The translations under genes and the position numbers were made by a program. Below, piece by piece: positions 7,796-21,975 of a DNA stretch of 64,000 nt. Source of the DNA: Erinaceus europaeus (taxonomy: Eukaryota > Chordata > Mammalia > Eulipotyphla > Erinaceidae); contig NW_026647291.1 in assembly GCF_950295315.1 (NCBI RefSeq), positions 1 through 64,000 of the forward strand, read 5' to 3'. How positions within the stretch are numbered: the stretch's first letter is position 1; every line of letters starts with the position of its first letter. The notes beneath the pieces were generated by a model. The model was not told the DNA's origin. It saw only the letters and a program-made list of their open reading frames with translations, and did no database searches.

Positions 7796-9311
7796 AATTT
7801 CAGTCCTTGTCTGTCTCTGTCATTCTGTCTCTCTGACTGTCTCTACGTGCCTTCTTCACTGGGCCCTTACTGGAAGTCAGTGCATGCATCGTGAACTCAG
7901 CCTTCCTGGTGTTGAAATTTTCCTTTCTTTGCCCTTTGGATTATTTAGTCTCCTGCACATGGTGTAGTACAGAGGGGAACTGCGGAGACAGCGTTGCTGC
8001 TGCAGGTTCCAGGCATATGTCCATCTCCAGCTGCAGCTGTCCAGGCCCTCTGTGCTTGACTGCCATTCTCCAGGGCCCTGAGGCTGACACTCAGCCTCAA
8101 TGCAGCCCTCCTCACCTTCCTGCACAGCATCCTTGTCCTTATTCCATGAGAGCCCCGGTCAAGGGAAGTGAAACTCGATCCCCCTGGCACACACACTGTG
8201 CTTTCCCTCTATTAAGCCAAATGGAAAGGATCTGTGGTACTGATGGCCACAACAGTGTCCAGATTTCCCATGCAAAACGGAAGCTTCCAGTGTTCAGAAA
8301 GAGGGTGTTTTGATGGCTGTGAAATGTCTTTTCCAAGTGCCTCATGGTGTTTCAAATCCCTTTGAAACCTGAAGTTCTTTCTTGTATGTAGGGAATATTT
8401 TCACCACAGGCCAGAAGGGCCGCCCAACTAGGAGCACAGCTATCCAGGGGTCAGGAGGTCTTCCAGCCTGCTAGCTCCTGGAGGGATTCCTGAGTATGTC
8501 CTCAGGGCCCAAGTGTAAAAGGTGTTTCCAATTGCCTTGATTAGCAGCAGCCAGGCCCTCAGGTGAGGGGCGGGGCTGTGATCTTGACTGGAAGCCCCTA
8601 ATTTGGCCAATGGAGGCATCCATCTTTCTTTGTCTGTCCATAGCAAGGGCCCGGGGAGTTTGTGCTTCCTGCAAGCAGAGCGACATTGTATGGGACACTC
8701 ATGCAAGCCTACTTCTGGGAATCTCTCTGAGTGTGATGTGTGGACACCAGGACACCATGATCAGGGATGTGAGGCCACAGGAGCAATTGCCTTAGCCGGA
8801 CCCAAAGGGTAGGTGTAAGGGGCCGGGTTCATCCACTATTGTTTGGTTCAACACACTTCCCATCTATGTGGAAACACAGCCCTTTCTGGGTACTTTCTGG
8901 GCTTGTAATCTGCTGCCCTGAGCAGTGGACTGAGAGCCTGGAGGCTGAGTAGGCAGCCAAACGTGACTGGACAGGCTCAAGCCCCTGAATTCTGAGGGGT
9001 GCCCCAGCTTCCCCCATTGGCATTGTTTGGATCATAGTGAGGCATGGCATTGATTCGGAACTCAGGAGAGTGAGACATGAGAGTCCCTTTGCATATGCAT
9101 TCTTGCTTAGCCACAATCTGGGCTAGCTGGCTTGCCCTGACCAGATAGGTTCTCTGTACATAAGTTGCAGGAGAGGCTGGCTCCCTTGCCACCCATGCTC
9201 TGAGACTACTTCAGGTGATCTCTGAGCACACACAGACACACACAAACAGACAGACAGACACACACACACACACACACACACACACATTACTGTCAGGTTG
9301 GTAGTAGAGCC

Positions 9312-12294
9312 TATGGTGAAGGCTGGGGCTGTCTGGGGTCTGTGGGCATGAGAGCTGCTGCCTTACAATCTCTACAAGCCAGGTTTGAACCTGTCATCAA
9401 TGAACACAGTGTAGGAGGTTTTTGAATTCTGGTCTCTTTCCAACTCATCTATTTCTCTTCTCGCCTTCTCTATCTCTAACTCTCACATGCTCTCACACAC
9501 TCTGTCTTCACTCATTAATATTTTACTTAGATTCTTATTTTACTGACAGGCCCAGATAGACAAAGAGAGTTACCAGAGCACTGCTGAGCTCTGGCTTGTT
9601 GTGTTGGCGATTTCACCTAGGCTACTGGAGCCTCAGTTTGTAAGTCTTTCTGACACAAGCCATATTCTGTCTCCTCATTTCCATGCCAGTATCACTCAGA
9701 GTTTATAATAAAGATATACATACATGTATATATGTACATATAGATTTATATATCTGTCATTTTTAGAATGTTCGACCTATGTATTTGACCTTCTTTCAGA
9801 ATTACCACATTTATAACAGCCTAGTTTTTCTGAAATAATTGGACATATAGTTGGAGCAGGATTCAATACAATTATAAATAATAGAACCTTCCAGTAGCAT
9901 TTCTAATCGTGTTTCTATTAGCATCCTTATTGTAATTATCATGGCCCAGATCTTCCCTCCTTTTTCTAGTGTAAGCTTCAATACATATGTGTTTGTTTTC
10001 TTTCTCTGGAAATCTTAATGTCCTTGGACCCTGAAGTGTTAGGGAATTTTTGAAGCAGCCCTCTGTTTCTCAGCAGATGGTTTCTATGTTTCTGCTGTCA
10101 TCAGGTCTTCTTGTGGTTTTTGTCTTTATTTATTTTTATTGTTTCAAGTCCTCCTAGATCATCCCCATTTATTTGCATATTTATTTATTTAGTCAGGTAT
10201 CACATGTGACATCATTTCTTCTGCTTGAGAGATTTTCTCTTATAACTGAAGGGAACTTTTGATGCACAATACATTTCCTGGGGCAAATACTACACACATA
10301 TGGTGAAGGCTTGGGTTGTCTGGGGTCTGTGGGCATTAGAGCTGCTGCGTGACAATCTCTACAACCCAGGTTTGAACCTGTCATGAATGAACACAGCCTA
10401 GGGGGTTTTTGACTTCTGGTCTATTTCCAACTCTTCTATTTCTCTTCTCGCCATCTCTGTCTCTGACTCTCACAGGCTCTCTCTCACTCTGTCTGAACTC
10501 AGGAATATTTTACTTATATCCTTATTTTATTGACAGGCCCAGATATACAAAGAGAGTGGCCAGAGCATTGCTGAGCTCTGGCTGGTTTTGTTTGTGATTT
10601 CACCTAGGCTACTGGAGCCTCTGATTGGTAAGTCTCTCTGACTTAAGCCATATTCTGTCTCCTCATATCCATGGCAGTATTTCTCAGACTTTATAATAAA
10701 GATATACATCCATATACATATATAAATATACATATATATCTCTGTCATTTTTAGAATTGTCAACCTATGTAATTGATCTTAATCAGAATTCACACATTTA
10801 CAACAGGTTCCTTTTTCCCTACTAATTGGCCACATAGTTGGAGCAGGATTCAATACAATTATAAATAATAGAACCTTCCAGTAGCATTTCTAATAGCATT
10901 TCTATCAGCATCCTTATTTTAATTATCATAGTACAGAACTTGCCTCCTTTCTCTAGTGTAAGCTTCAATAAATATGAGTTTCTTTTCATTCTCCCGAAAT
11001 CTTAATTTCCCTGGACTCTGAAGGGTCTCGGAACTTTTGAAGCAGCCCTTGATTCACAGCAGATGGTTTCTATGTTTCTGCTGTCATCAGGTCTTCTTGT
11101 GCTTTTTGTTTTTATTTTTCATTTGTTTCAAATCCTCCTAGATAACCCCCATTTACTTGCATATTTATTTATTTATTTATTTATTTGGTTCTATATTACA
11201 TGAGGGGTCCATTCTTCTGCTTGATAGATTTTTCTCTTATAATTGAAGGGAAGTTTACACTCACAATACATATCCTGTCGTAAATACTACACACATATGG
11301 TGAAGGCTGGGGTTGTCTGGGGTCTGTGGACAGGAGACTGATGCCTTACAATCTCGACAACCCAGGTTTGAACCTGTCATGTATGAACACAGAGTGGGAG
11401 CTTTTGGACTTCTGGTCTCTTTCCAACTCTTCTATTTCTCTTCTTGCCTTCTCTGTCTCTGACTCTCACAGGCTCTGACTCACTCTGTCTGCACTCATTA
11501 ATATTTTACTTTTATATTATTTGACTGACAGGCCCAGATATACAAAGCGAGTCACCAGGCCCCGGCTGAGCTCTGGATTGTTTTGTTGGCGATTTCACCT
11601 AGGTTTCTGGAGCCTCAGCTTTGTAAGTCTCTCTGGCACAAGCCATAATCTGTCTCCTCATAGCCATGCCAGTATCCCTCATAGTTGATAATAAAGATAC
11701 ACATACATATATGTACATATACATACATATATATATATATATATATCAGACATTTTTAGAATTGTTGACCTTTTTATTTGATCTGAATGCAGAATTACCG
11801 CATTTATAATAGCCTCCTTATTCATAAATAATTGGTCACATAGTTGGAGCAGGATTCACTACAATTATAAATTATAAACTTTCCAGGAGCATTTCCAATA
11901 GCCTTTCTATCAGTATCCTTATTGTAATTATCATAGCACAGAACTTGCCTCCATTTTCTAGTGTAAGCTTCAAATCGTATGTGTTTCTTTTCATTCTCAG
12001 AATTCGTAATTTGCCTGGACCCTGTGTGTCAGGGAATTTTTGAAGCAGCCCTCTATTTCTCAGCAGACGTTTTCTATATTTCTGCTGTCATCAGGTCTTC
12101 CTGTGGTGTTTGTTTTTATTTTTTTATTTTTTTCAAATCCTCTTAGATCATTCCCATTTATTTGCATATTTATTTATTTATTTATTTCGTCTGATATCAC
12201 ATGAGGGGTCATTTCTTCTGCCTGATAGATTTTCTCTTATAATTGAAGGGAACTTTTGACACACAATACATTTCCTTTTGCAGATACTACACAC
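9312..12294 (+). repeat. Triple AT-rich module array, unit 2 (modules at 9312, 10299, 11296)
   Basis: Same three modules as in unit 1. The TA-rich stretch of the third module is expanded (about 11722-11747). Confidence 0.92.
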
Positions 12295-12529
12295 TACTAC
12301 AACTGCTACTGCACTGTTTTTGACAGTGACATCCAATGCACAATGGATTAGTATTGCATGGCTCTAGAGAATGTTCACTATTTAACCTACAATGTTTTTA
12401 ACCTCACAAATATTTATTCTGTTCTTTCTTGGGGGATGAATGGTTTACAGTCAACAGTTCCATGTAATAGTGGACATGGTGGGGTAATTTTTCCCACTAC
12501 CCCTGTATTTCTGTACATCCTTTGTAACT

Positions 12530-12686
12530 TTCTTATTGAGGAGAAGCAAACAGTCATAAATTGAGAGAGCAGGGCCCAAGCAGGAAGAGAGACAGAGAGA
12601 CATCTGCAGCTCTGATTTGTCACTAGCCCAGCTTTTCCCTAGCTGGGTAAGTGTGACCAGGGGCTCAAAACAGGGTCTTGGGATTC
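12530..12686 (+). repeat. SINE fragment, unit 2
   Basis: Copy of the 4724-4880 element, with 'agcttttcccta' in place of 'agctttacccta'. Confidence 0.65.
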
Positions 12687-12904
12687 CACATAGTTCCCTG
12701 GCAGCTCCACCAGCTGTTCCTCCAACCCATGCTCCCTTCGTTGTCCATGTAACTATCGATCTGCTCTAGGCATTTCTCACCTTCATATGCCAGACACTTA
12801 ACACTTCTCCCTTCCACCCATGAAACTTTGACCTTTTGCTAGGGTGCAAAACAGCAACTCCAATCCAAGTTATTTTTGGGACAAGTGTGTACGTCTCTGT
12901 GGGA

Positions 12905-12944
<40 letters not shown>

Positions 12945-13197
12945 GTGTGCATAAGTGTGTTTCAGTTAAGATTACCGCTGTTGTTTCTTTATTCCTGACA
13001 CAGGGACTTAGGAACTGGGTTGTGTTATGACAAAGGAAGTTTCCACTGCACAAGTGGTTTTTCAAGTATGAATTGGCACATTGGATTGTGGACTCTGTTG
13101 TGCATTCTCCCAGGTGGTCCTCAGATGGGTTCTTTCCTTTGCTATTCCCATGCTGTGTGTAATTTTCTGGGTAGACTCAAAGAGGAGTGGCATGGGG

Positions 13198-13485
13198 AGC
13201 TCAGCTGCATTCTGCTGTATGTCCACAAGGTGGCGGCAAAGACCATAGTTGAGTGTAGTGATTCTGTGGAATGAGGAGAACTCTAGGAATTGTGGCCCGT
13301 GGACAGCAGGGTTGAAATTGACGTAGAGTGCCCTAGACATCTGTTCTTTCCTGTGGGGTGGGGGGATCCCCCATTTGGCTTTGCAAGTGGAAGGGGTTTC
13401 TCTCTTTGCCTGGGATGACTCTACTGGGAGCTTGTGAATCCCTGTGCTCAGCTGCATTCTGCTGGGTGTCCACAAGAGGGCAGCA
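13198..13485 (+). promoter_or_regulatory. Paired CTCF-type motifs, unit 2
   Basis: Cores at 13223-13236 and 13470-13483 are identical to those of unit 1, with the same orientation and 247-bp spacing. Confidence 0.7.
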
Positions 13486-13707
13486 CCAGGGCTGGACTAA
13501 GGCTCCATGGGGCAAGTGCCCTGAGGCACTGGGCTAGGAGAGTGGCGACAGTGTTTCTGGGTGTGTCCCAAGAGCATGGCCAGCCTAGCGCAGGCAGGCA
13601 GTGTCCTAAGGACGGGCCCAGACAGGAGCTGTGGGGGTCGTGTTTGCAGAAACAGGGCCTTCAGAGGATGGCAGAAAGTCCCCGGGGGCGGGCCTCAGAG
13701 CCCGTGC

Positions 13708-14421
13708 CCAATGAGCCTGAGGGGAGGGCCCAGTGGGTATTCATAGAGACAGCTGGCCAATCAGAGAGGAGGAACGTCACCCTCAGGGGCGTGAAGCAAG
13801 AGCTGGCCAATGAGAACAGAGGAGGAGTTGCGTGGGCGGGCCTCAGAGAGGAGCCCACCAATGAGAGCCTGGGTGCTGGCTCTGGGTGGGCGTACCCCTG
13901 GAGGTCAGCCAATCAGGGTCCAGCGGAAGTGCCTGGGGGGCGGGCCCTCGGGAGGCTGTCCAATGAGCGCCTGGGGTGGGCCTCATGGGCGGAGCCCAGG
14001 AGGCTGGCCAATCATGGGGCAAGGGCGGTGACCTTCCTGGGCGTGCCTTAGGAACTGGCCTATCAGAGGGCGCCCCTCAGACAGCAGCCCGCCAATGGGA
14101 GCCAAGAGAAGGCTGGCTGGGGGCGTGTCCCTGAGACACCAGGCCAATCAGAGTCGAGTGGAAGTGGCTGGTGGGCGGGCCTTCCGGAGGCTGCCCAATC
14201 AGCGTGCTGCAGGGCCGTGTGGGCGGTGCTCAAGGCCGCTGGCCAATCACTGACTAGGGGCCCGGACCCTCCTGGGCGTGTCCAAGCACACTGGCCAATG
14301 AGATTGCTGGTGGGGTTCTGGGCGTGGCCTAGGCCTCTGGCCTATCAGAGCCTGGCTGGCGCCCTGTGGGCGGGCCTTCTGAAGGAATCCCGCCAATGGG
14401 AGCTCAGAGCTGGCCTTAAAA
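13708..14421 (+). promoter_or_regulatory. CCAAT/GC-box minisatellite promoter, unit 2
   Basis: Same CCAAT series as unit 1, ending in TTAAAA at 14416-14421. It has 'ggggtgggcctcatgggcgg', so one GC box is altered, and 'gggcgtgtcc' near 14276. Confidence 0.75.
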
Positions 14422-14997
14422 GGCTGGGCGTGCTTCCAGGAAATGCGAAGCAGGGTTCAGCCCAGGGCCCTGCCTTGCAGAAGCTGTCCAGTGCGCATGT
14501 GTATAACTCCGTTTGTGCCTGTGCCTCTGTGGATTTGTGTGTGTGTGTGTCTGAGGGAGGGAGAGAGAGAGAGAACAACAGAATCACTGTGGCACAGGTG
14601 ATTTTGTGCAAAACACTTGGCACATTCTGATTTACAGCTCAATATTGACACCAGGGCAGCTCTCCTTGGCCCTTGGTCACTTTTCTTCTTTTCAGATGTA
14701 AAGACACTGAAGAGGGAGAGGTTTTTGCCCTGAGTCTTGCACTGGGAACTAGCAGCTGCCCTGTTTGTGTTGCCAGACTAGGAAACCTGTGGTGCCTGTC
14801 CATGTGGAGAGTCTCCTGGATGAGTTCCTTCTCGAGCCTTTTTCGCTCGGTCCCGTTGGAGCTGCATATAGCTAATGATTTGGAGATTTTATTCCTTTGG
14901 ACAATTCTTTTCCTGATGCAAAGTTTCTCTCCAGGTTTTAGCAATCAATTGTGTGAATGTCACATCGAATCCATTGTAGAAAATGACTACATCAGTG

Positions 14998-15048
<51 letters not shown>

Positions 15049-17107
15049 GTATGTAACATGTAGAGGTCTGAAAATATTTTTTAGCTAGAGACCTGCACAG
15101 CTCTGGATTAGGGTAGCAATGTGGATACACCTGGCCCTTCTGAGCCACAGTCATGAGAGACATCTCACAGAGCCATATCGTATATCACTCTACAAATCTC
15201 TCTCAGCACAAACTACCACTGCCAAATCATCTACTTCCCTCTTGCTCCTTTTGTCCACCGAGTCTTATCCCAAAACTGTAAATCAAAGAAGAAATAGACA
15301 TAGTGCAGTTCCCTGCACACAGGACAGGCTGAGGCTGGACCAGGGAGATGCAATATGCCAGCCTGCATCTTGGCTGGAGCATCACTATGCTTACTTCGAA
15401 TTTGGAGAGGCGAGGGCAGTTTTGGAGAGTGGGCTGCCGGCCAAGGGTTGCTTCTCAGAGTGGCTAAGACCTAGATGTTCTAAGTGTTACCTTTCCTCAC
15501 AAACATACAATAGCAATGCCACTTGTAAGAAGTATGCATGGGCATGGAGGGTTTGTCTTCAGTGCTCTGGCACTGATCAACACAGGGCCAGAATTTCAGT
15601 CCTTGTCTGTCTCTGTCATTCTGTCTCTCTGACTGTCTCTACGTGCCTTCTTCACTGGGCCCTTACTGGAAGTCAGTGCATGCATCGTGAACTCAGCCTT
15701 CCTGGTGTTGAAATTTTCCTTTCTTTGCCCTTTGGATTATTTAGTCTCCTGCACATGGTGTAGTACAGAGGGGAACTGCGGAGACAGCGTTGCTGCTGCA
15801 GGTTCCAGGCATATGTCCATCTCCAGCTGCAGCTGTCCAGGCCCTCTGTGCTTGACTGCCATTCTCCAGGGCCCTGAGGCTGACACTCAGCCTCAATGCA
15901 GCCCTCCTCACCTTCCTGCACAGCATCCTTGTCCTTATTCCATGAGAGCCCCGATCAAGGGAAGTGAAACTCGATCCCCCTGGCACACACACTGTGCTTT
16001 CCCTCTATTAAGCCAAATGGAAAGGATCTGTGGTACTGATGGCCACACCAGTGTCCAGATTTCCCATGCAAAACGGAAGCTTCCAGTGTTCAGAAAGAGG
16101 GTGTTTTGATGGCTGTGAAATGTCTTTTCCAAGTGCCTCATGGTGTTTCAAATCCCTTTGAAACCTGAAGTTCTTTCTTGTATCTAGGGAATATTTTCAC
16201 CACTGGCCAGAAGGGCCGCCCAACTAGGAGCACAGCTATCCAGGGGTCAGGAGGTCTTCCAGCCTGCTAGCTCCTGGAGGGATTCCTGAGTATGTCCTCA
16301 GGGCCCAAGTGTAAAAGGTGTTTCCAATTGCCTTGATTAGCAGCAGCCAGGCCCTCAGGTGAGGGGCAGGGCTGTGATCTTGACTGGAAGCCACTAATTT
16401 GGCCAATGGAGGCATCCATCTTTTTTTGTCTGTCCATAGCAAGGGCCCGGGGAGTTTGTGCTTCCTGCAAGCAGAGCGACATTGTATGGGACACTCATGC
16501 AAGCCTACTTCTGGGAATCTCTCTGAGTGTGATGTGTGGACACCAGGACACCATGATCAGGGATGTGAGGCCACAGGAGCAATTGCCTTAGCCAGACCCA
16601 AAGGGTAGGTGTAAGGGGCCGGGTTCATCCACTATTGTTTGGTTCAACACACTTCCCATCTAAGTGGAAACACAGCCCTTTCTGGGTACTTTCTGGGCTT
16701 GTAATCTGCTGCCCTGAGCAGTGGACTGAGAGCCTGGAGGCTGAGTAGGCAGCCAAACGTGACTGGACAGGCTCAAGCCCCTGAATTCTGAGGGGTGCCC
16801 CAGCTTCCCCCATTGGCAGTGTTTGGATCATAGTGAGGCATGGCTTTGATTCGGAACTCAGGAGAGTGAGACATGAGAGTCCCTTTGCATATGCATTCTT
16901 GCTTAGCCACAATCTGGGCTAGCTGGCTTGCCCTGACCAGATAGGTTCTCTGTACATAAGTTGCAGGAGAGCCTGGCTCCCTTGCCACCCATGCTCTGAG
17001 ACTACTTCAGGTGATCTCTGCGCACACACAGACACACACAAACAGACAGACAGACACACACACACACACACACACACACACATTACTGTCAGGTTGGTAG
17101 TAGAGCC

Positions 17108-20100
17108 TATGGTGAAGGCTGGGGCTGTCTGGGGTCTGTGGGCATGAGAGCTGCTGCCTTACAATCTCTACAAGCCAGGTTTGAACCTGTCATCAATGAA
17201 CACAGTGTAGGAGGTTTTTGAATTCTGGTCTCTTTCCAACTCATCTATTTCTCTTCTCGCCTTCTCTATCTCTAACTCTCACATGCTCTCACACACTCTG
17301 TCTTCACTCATTAATATTTTACTTAGATTCTTATTTTACTGACAGGCCCAGATAGACAAAGAGAGTTACCAGAGCACTGCTGAGCTCTGGCTTGTTGTGT
17401 TGGCGATTTCACCTAGGCTACTGGAGCCTCAGTTTGTAAGTCTTTCTGACACAAGCCATATTCTGTCTCCTCATTTCCATGCCAGTATCACTCAGAGTTT
17501 ATAATAAAGATATACATACATGTATATATGTACATATAGATTTATATATCTGTCATTTTTAGAATGTTCGACCTATGTATTTGACCTTCTTTCAGAATTA
17601 CCACATTTATAACAGCCTAGTTTTTCTGAAATAATTGGCCATATAGTTGGAGCAGGATTCAATACAATTATAAATAATAGAACCTTCCAGTAGCATTTCT
17701 AATCGTGTTTCTATTAGCATCCTTATTGTAATTATCATGGCCCAGATCTTCCCTCCTTTTTCTAGTGTAAGCTTCAATACGTATGTGTTTGTTTTCTTTC
17801 TCCGGAAATCTTAATGTCCCTGGACCCTGAAGTGTTAGGGAATTTTTGAAGCAGCCCTCTGTTTCTCAGCAGATGGTTTCTATGTTTGTGCTGTCATCAG
17901 GTCTTCTTGTGGTTTTTGTCTTTATTTATTTTTATTGTTTCAAGTCCTCCTAGATCATCCCCATTTATTTGCATATTTATTTATTTAGTCAGGTATCACA
18001 TGAGGCATCATTTCTTCTGCTTGAGAGATTTTCTCTTATAACTGAAGGGAACTTTTGATGCACAATACATTTCCTGGGGCAAATACTACACACATATGGT
18101 GAAGGCTTGGGTTGTCTGGGGTCTGTGGGCATTAGAGCTGCTGCGTGACAATCTCTACAACCCAGGTTTGAACCTGTCATGAATGAACACAGCCTAGGGG
18201 TTTTTTGACTTCTGGTCTATTTCCAACTCTTCTATTTCTCTTCTCGCCATCTCTGTTCTGACTCTCACAGGCTCTCTCTCACTCTGTCTGAACTCAGGAA
18301 TATTTTACTTATATCCTTATTTTATTGACAGGCCCAGATATACAAAGAGAGTGGCCAGAGCACTGCTGAGCTCTGGCTGGTTTTGTTTGTGATTTCACCT
18401 AGGCTACTGGAGCCTCTGATTGGTAAGTCTCTCTGACTTAAGCCATATTCTGTCTCCTCATATCCATGGCAGTATCTCTCAGACTTTATAATAAAGATAT
18501 ACATCCATATACATATATAAATATACATATATATCTCTGTCGTTTTTAGAATTGTCAACCTATGTAATTGATCTTAATCAGAATTCACACATTTACAACA
18601 GGTTCCTTTTTCCCTACTAATTGGCCACATAGTTGGAGCAGGATTCAATACAATTATAAATAATAGAACCTTCCAGTAGCATTTCTAATCGTGTTTCTAT
18701 TAGCATCCTTATTGTAATTATCATGGCCCAGATCTTCCCTCCTTTTTCTAGTGTAAGCTTCAATACGTATGTGTTTGTTTTCTTTCTCCGGAAATCTTAA
18801 TGTCCCTGGACCCTGAAGTGTTAGGGAATTTTTGAAGCAGCCCTCTGTTTCTCAGCAGATGGTTTCTATGTTTCTGCTGTCATCAGGTCTTCTTGTGGTT
18901 TTTGTCTTTATTTATTTTTATTGTTTCAAGTCCTCCTAGATCATCCCCATTTATTTGCATATTTATTTATTTAGTCAGGTATCACATGAGGCATCATTTC
19001 TTCTGCTTGAGAGATTTTCTCTTATAACTGAAGGGAACTTTTGATGCACAATACATTTCCTGGGGCAAATACTACACACATATGGTGAAGGCTTGGGTTG
19101 TCTGGGGTCTGTGGGCATTAGAGCTGCTGCGTGACAATCTCTACAACCCAGGTTTGAACCTGTCATGAATGAACACAGCCTAGGGGTTTTTTGACTTCTG
19201 GTCTATTTCCAACTCTTCTATTTCTCTTCTCGCCATCTCTGTTCTGACTCTCACAGGCTCTCTCTCACTCTGTCTGAACTCAGGAATATTTTACTTATAT
19301 CCTTATTTTATTGACAGGCCCAGATATACAAAGAGAGTGGCCAGAGCACTGCTGAGCTCTGGCTGGTTTTGTTTGTGATTTCACCTAGGCTACTGGAGCC
19401 TCTGATTGGTAAGTCTCTCTGACTTAAGCCATATTCTGTCTCCTCATATCCATGGCAGTATCTCTCAGACTTTATAATAAAGATATACATCCATATACAT
19501 ATATAAATATACATATATATCTCTGTCGTTTTTAGAATTGTCAACCTATGTAATTGATCTTAATCAGAATTCACACATTTACAACAGGTTCCTTTTTCCC
19601 TACTAATTGGCCACATAGTTGGAGCAGGATTCAATACAATTATAAATAATAGAACCTTCCAGTAGCATTTCTAATAGCATTTCTATCAGCATCCTTATTT
19701 TAATTATCATAGTACAGAACTTGCCTCCTTTCTCTAGTGTAAGCTTCAATACATATGAGTTTCTTTTCATTCTCCCGAAATCTTAATTTCCCTGGACTCT
19801 GAAGGGTCTCGGAACTTTTGAAGCAGCCCTTGATTCACAGCAGATGGTTTCTATGTTTCTGCTGTCATCAGGTCTTCTTGTGCTTTTTGTTTTTATTTTT
19901 CATTTGTTTCAAATCCTCCTAGATAACCCCCATTTACTTGCATATTTATTTATTTATTTATTTATTTATTTATTTGGTTCTATATTACATGAGGGGTCCA
20001 TTCTTCTGCTTGATAGATTTTTCTCTTATAATTGAAGGGAAGTTTACACTCACAATACATATCCTGTCGTAAATACTACACACATATGGTGAAGGCTGGG

Positions 20101-21084
20101 GTTGTCTGGGGTCTGTGGACAGGAGACTGATGCCTTACAATCTCGACAACCGAGGTTTGAACCTGTCATGTATGAACACAGAGTGGTAGCTTTTGGACTT
20201 CTGGTCTCTTTCCAACTCTTCTATTTCTCTTCTTGCCTTCTCTGTCTCTGACTCTCACAGGCTCTCACTCACTCTGTCTGAACTCATTAATATTTTACTT
20301 TTATATTATTTGACTGACAGGCCCAGATATACAAAGCGAGTCACCAGGGCCCGGCTGAGCTCTGGATTGTTTTGTTGGCGATTTCACCTAGGTTTCTGGA
20401 GCCTCAGCTTTGTAAGTCTCTCTGGCACAAGCCATACTCTGTCTCCTCATAGCCATGCCAGTATCCCTCATAGTTGATAATAAAGATACACATACATATA
20501 TGTACATATACATACATATATATATATATATATATATCAGACATTTTTAGAATTGTTGACCTTTTTATTTGATCTGAATGCAGAATTACCGCATTTATAA
20601 TAGCCTCCTTATTCATAAATAATTGGTCACATAGTTGGAGCAGGATTCACTACAATTATAAATTATAAACTTTCCAGGAGCATTTCCAATAGCCTTTCTA
20701 TCAGTATCCTTATTGTAATTATCATAGCACAGAACTTGCCTCCATTTTCTAGTGTAAGCTTCAAATCGTATGCGTTTCTTTTCATTCTCAGAATTCGTAA
20801 TTTGCCTGGACCCTGTGTGTCAGGGAATTTTTGAAGCAGCCCTCTATTTCTCAGCAGACGTTTTCTATATTTCTGCTGTCATCAGGTCTTCCTGTGGTGT
20901 TTGTTTTTATTTTTTATTTTTTTCAAATCCTCTTAGATCATTCCCATTTATTTGCATATTTATTTATTTATTTATTTCGTCCGATATCACATGAGGGGTC
21001 ATTTCTTCTGCCTGATAGATTTTCTCTTATAATTGAAGGGAACTTTTGACACACAATACATTTCCTTTTGCAGATACTACACAC
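17108..21084 (+). repeat. AT-rich module array with four modules, unit 3 (17108, 18095, 19081, 20085)
   Basis: As in other units but with an additional A/B-type module of 986 bp. The two B-type copies share private variants ('catgaggcatc', 'ctctgttctgac', 'gtcgtttttag'), which shows a recent origin from one another. Confidence 0.93.
18689..19674 (+). repeat. 986-bp tandem duplication inside unit 3
   Basis: Nearly identical to about 17703-18688; one difference seen is 'tatgtttgtgctg' at 17881 against 'tatgtttctgctg'. Near 18660-18692 module-B sequence switches to module-A sequence ('atttctaatcgtgtttc'). The switch lies inside a stretch shared by both modules ('gttggagcaggattcaatac' through 'agtagcatttctaat'). 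That is the signature of unequal homologous exchange between neighbouring modules. Confidence 0.92.
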
Positions 21085-21319
21085 TACTACAACTGCTACT
21101 GCACTGTTTTTGACAGTGACATCCAATGCACAATGGATTAGTATTGCATGGCTCTAGAGAATGTTCACGATTTAACCTACAATGTTTTTAACCTCACAAA
21201 TATTTATTCTGTTCTTTCTTGGGGGATGAATGGTTTACAGTCAACAGTTCCATGTAATAGTGGGCACGGGGGGGTAATTTTTCCCACTACCCCTGTATTT
21301 CTGTACATCCTTTGTAACT

Positions 21320-21476
21320 TTCTTATTGAGGAGAAGCAAACAGTCATAAATTGAGAGAGCAGGGCCCAAGCAGGAAGAGAGACAGAGAGACATCTGCAGC
21401 TCTGATTTGTCACTAGCCCAGCTTTACCCTAGCTGGGTAAGTGTGACCAGGGGCTCAAAACAGGGTCCTGGGATTC
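21320..21476 (+). repeat. SINE fragment, unit 3
   Basis: Copy of the 4724-4880 element. Confidence 0.65.
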
Positions 21477-21975
21477 CACATAGTTCCCTGGCAGCTCCAC
21501 CAGCTGTTCCTCCAACCCATGCTCCCTTCGTTGTCCATGTAACTATCGATCTGCTCTAGGCATTTCTCACCTTCATATGCCAGACACTTAACACTTCTCC
21601 CTTCCACCCATGAAACTTTGACCTTTTGCTAGGGTGCAAAACAGCAACTCCAATCCAAGTTATTTTTGGGACAAGTGTGTACGTCTCTGTGGGAAGGTGT
21701 GTGTGTGTGTGTGTGTGTGTAAGTGTGCATAAGTGTGTTTCAGTTAAGATTACCGCTGTTGTTTCTTTATTCCTGACACAGGGACTTAGGAACTGGGTTG
21801 TGTTATGACAAAGGAAGTTTCCACTGCACAAGTGGTTTTTCAAGTATGAATTGGCACAGTGGATTGTGGACTCTGTTGTGCATTCTCCCAGGTGGTCCTC
21901 AGATGGGTTCTTTCCTTTGCTATTCCCATGCTGTGTGTAATTTTCTGGGTAGACTCAAAGAGGAGTGGCATGGGG

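Larger units (their letters stand above)
7796..15591 (+). repeat. Macrosatellite unit 2 (7796 bp)
   Basis: Same order of elements as unit 1. It carries the 'cacattgg' (near 13077), 'gctggacta' (near 13491) and 'cctcatgggcgg' (near 13981) variants that recur only in units 7 and 8. It has a long (TG)n near 12906-12942 and a shortened (TG)n near 14536-14550. A substitution near 15507 reads 'acatacaatag' where the other units have 'acataaaatag', removing a stop codon from a short open frame. Confidence 0.97.
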
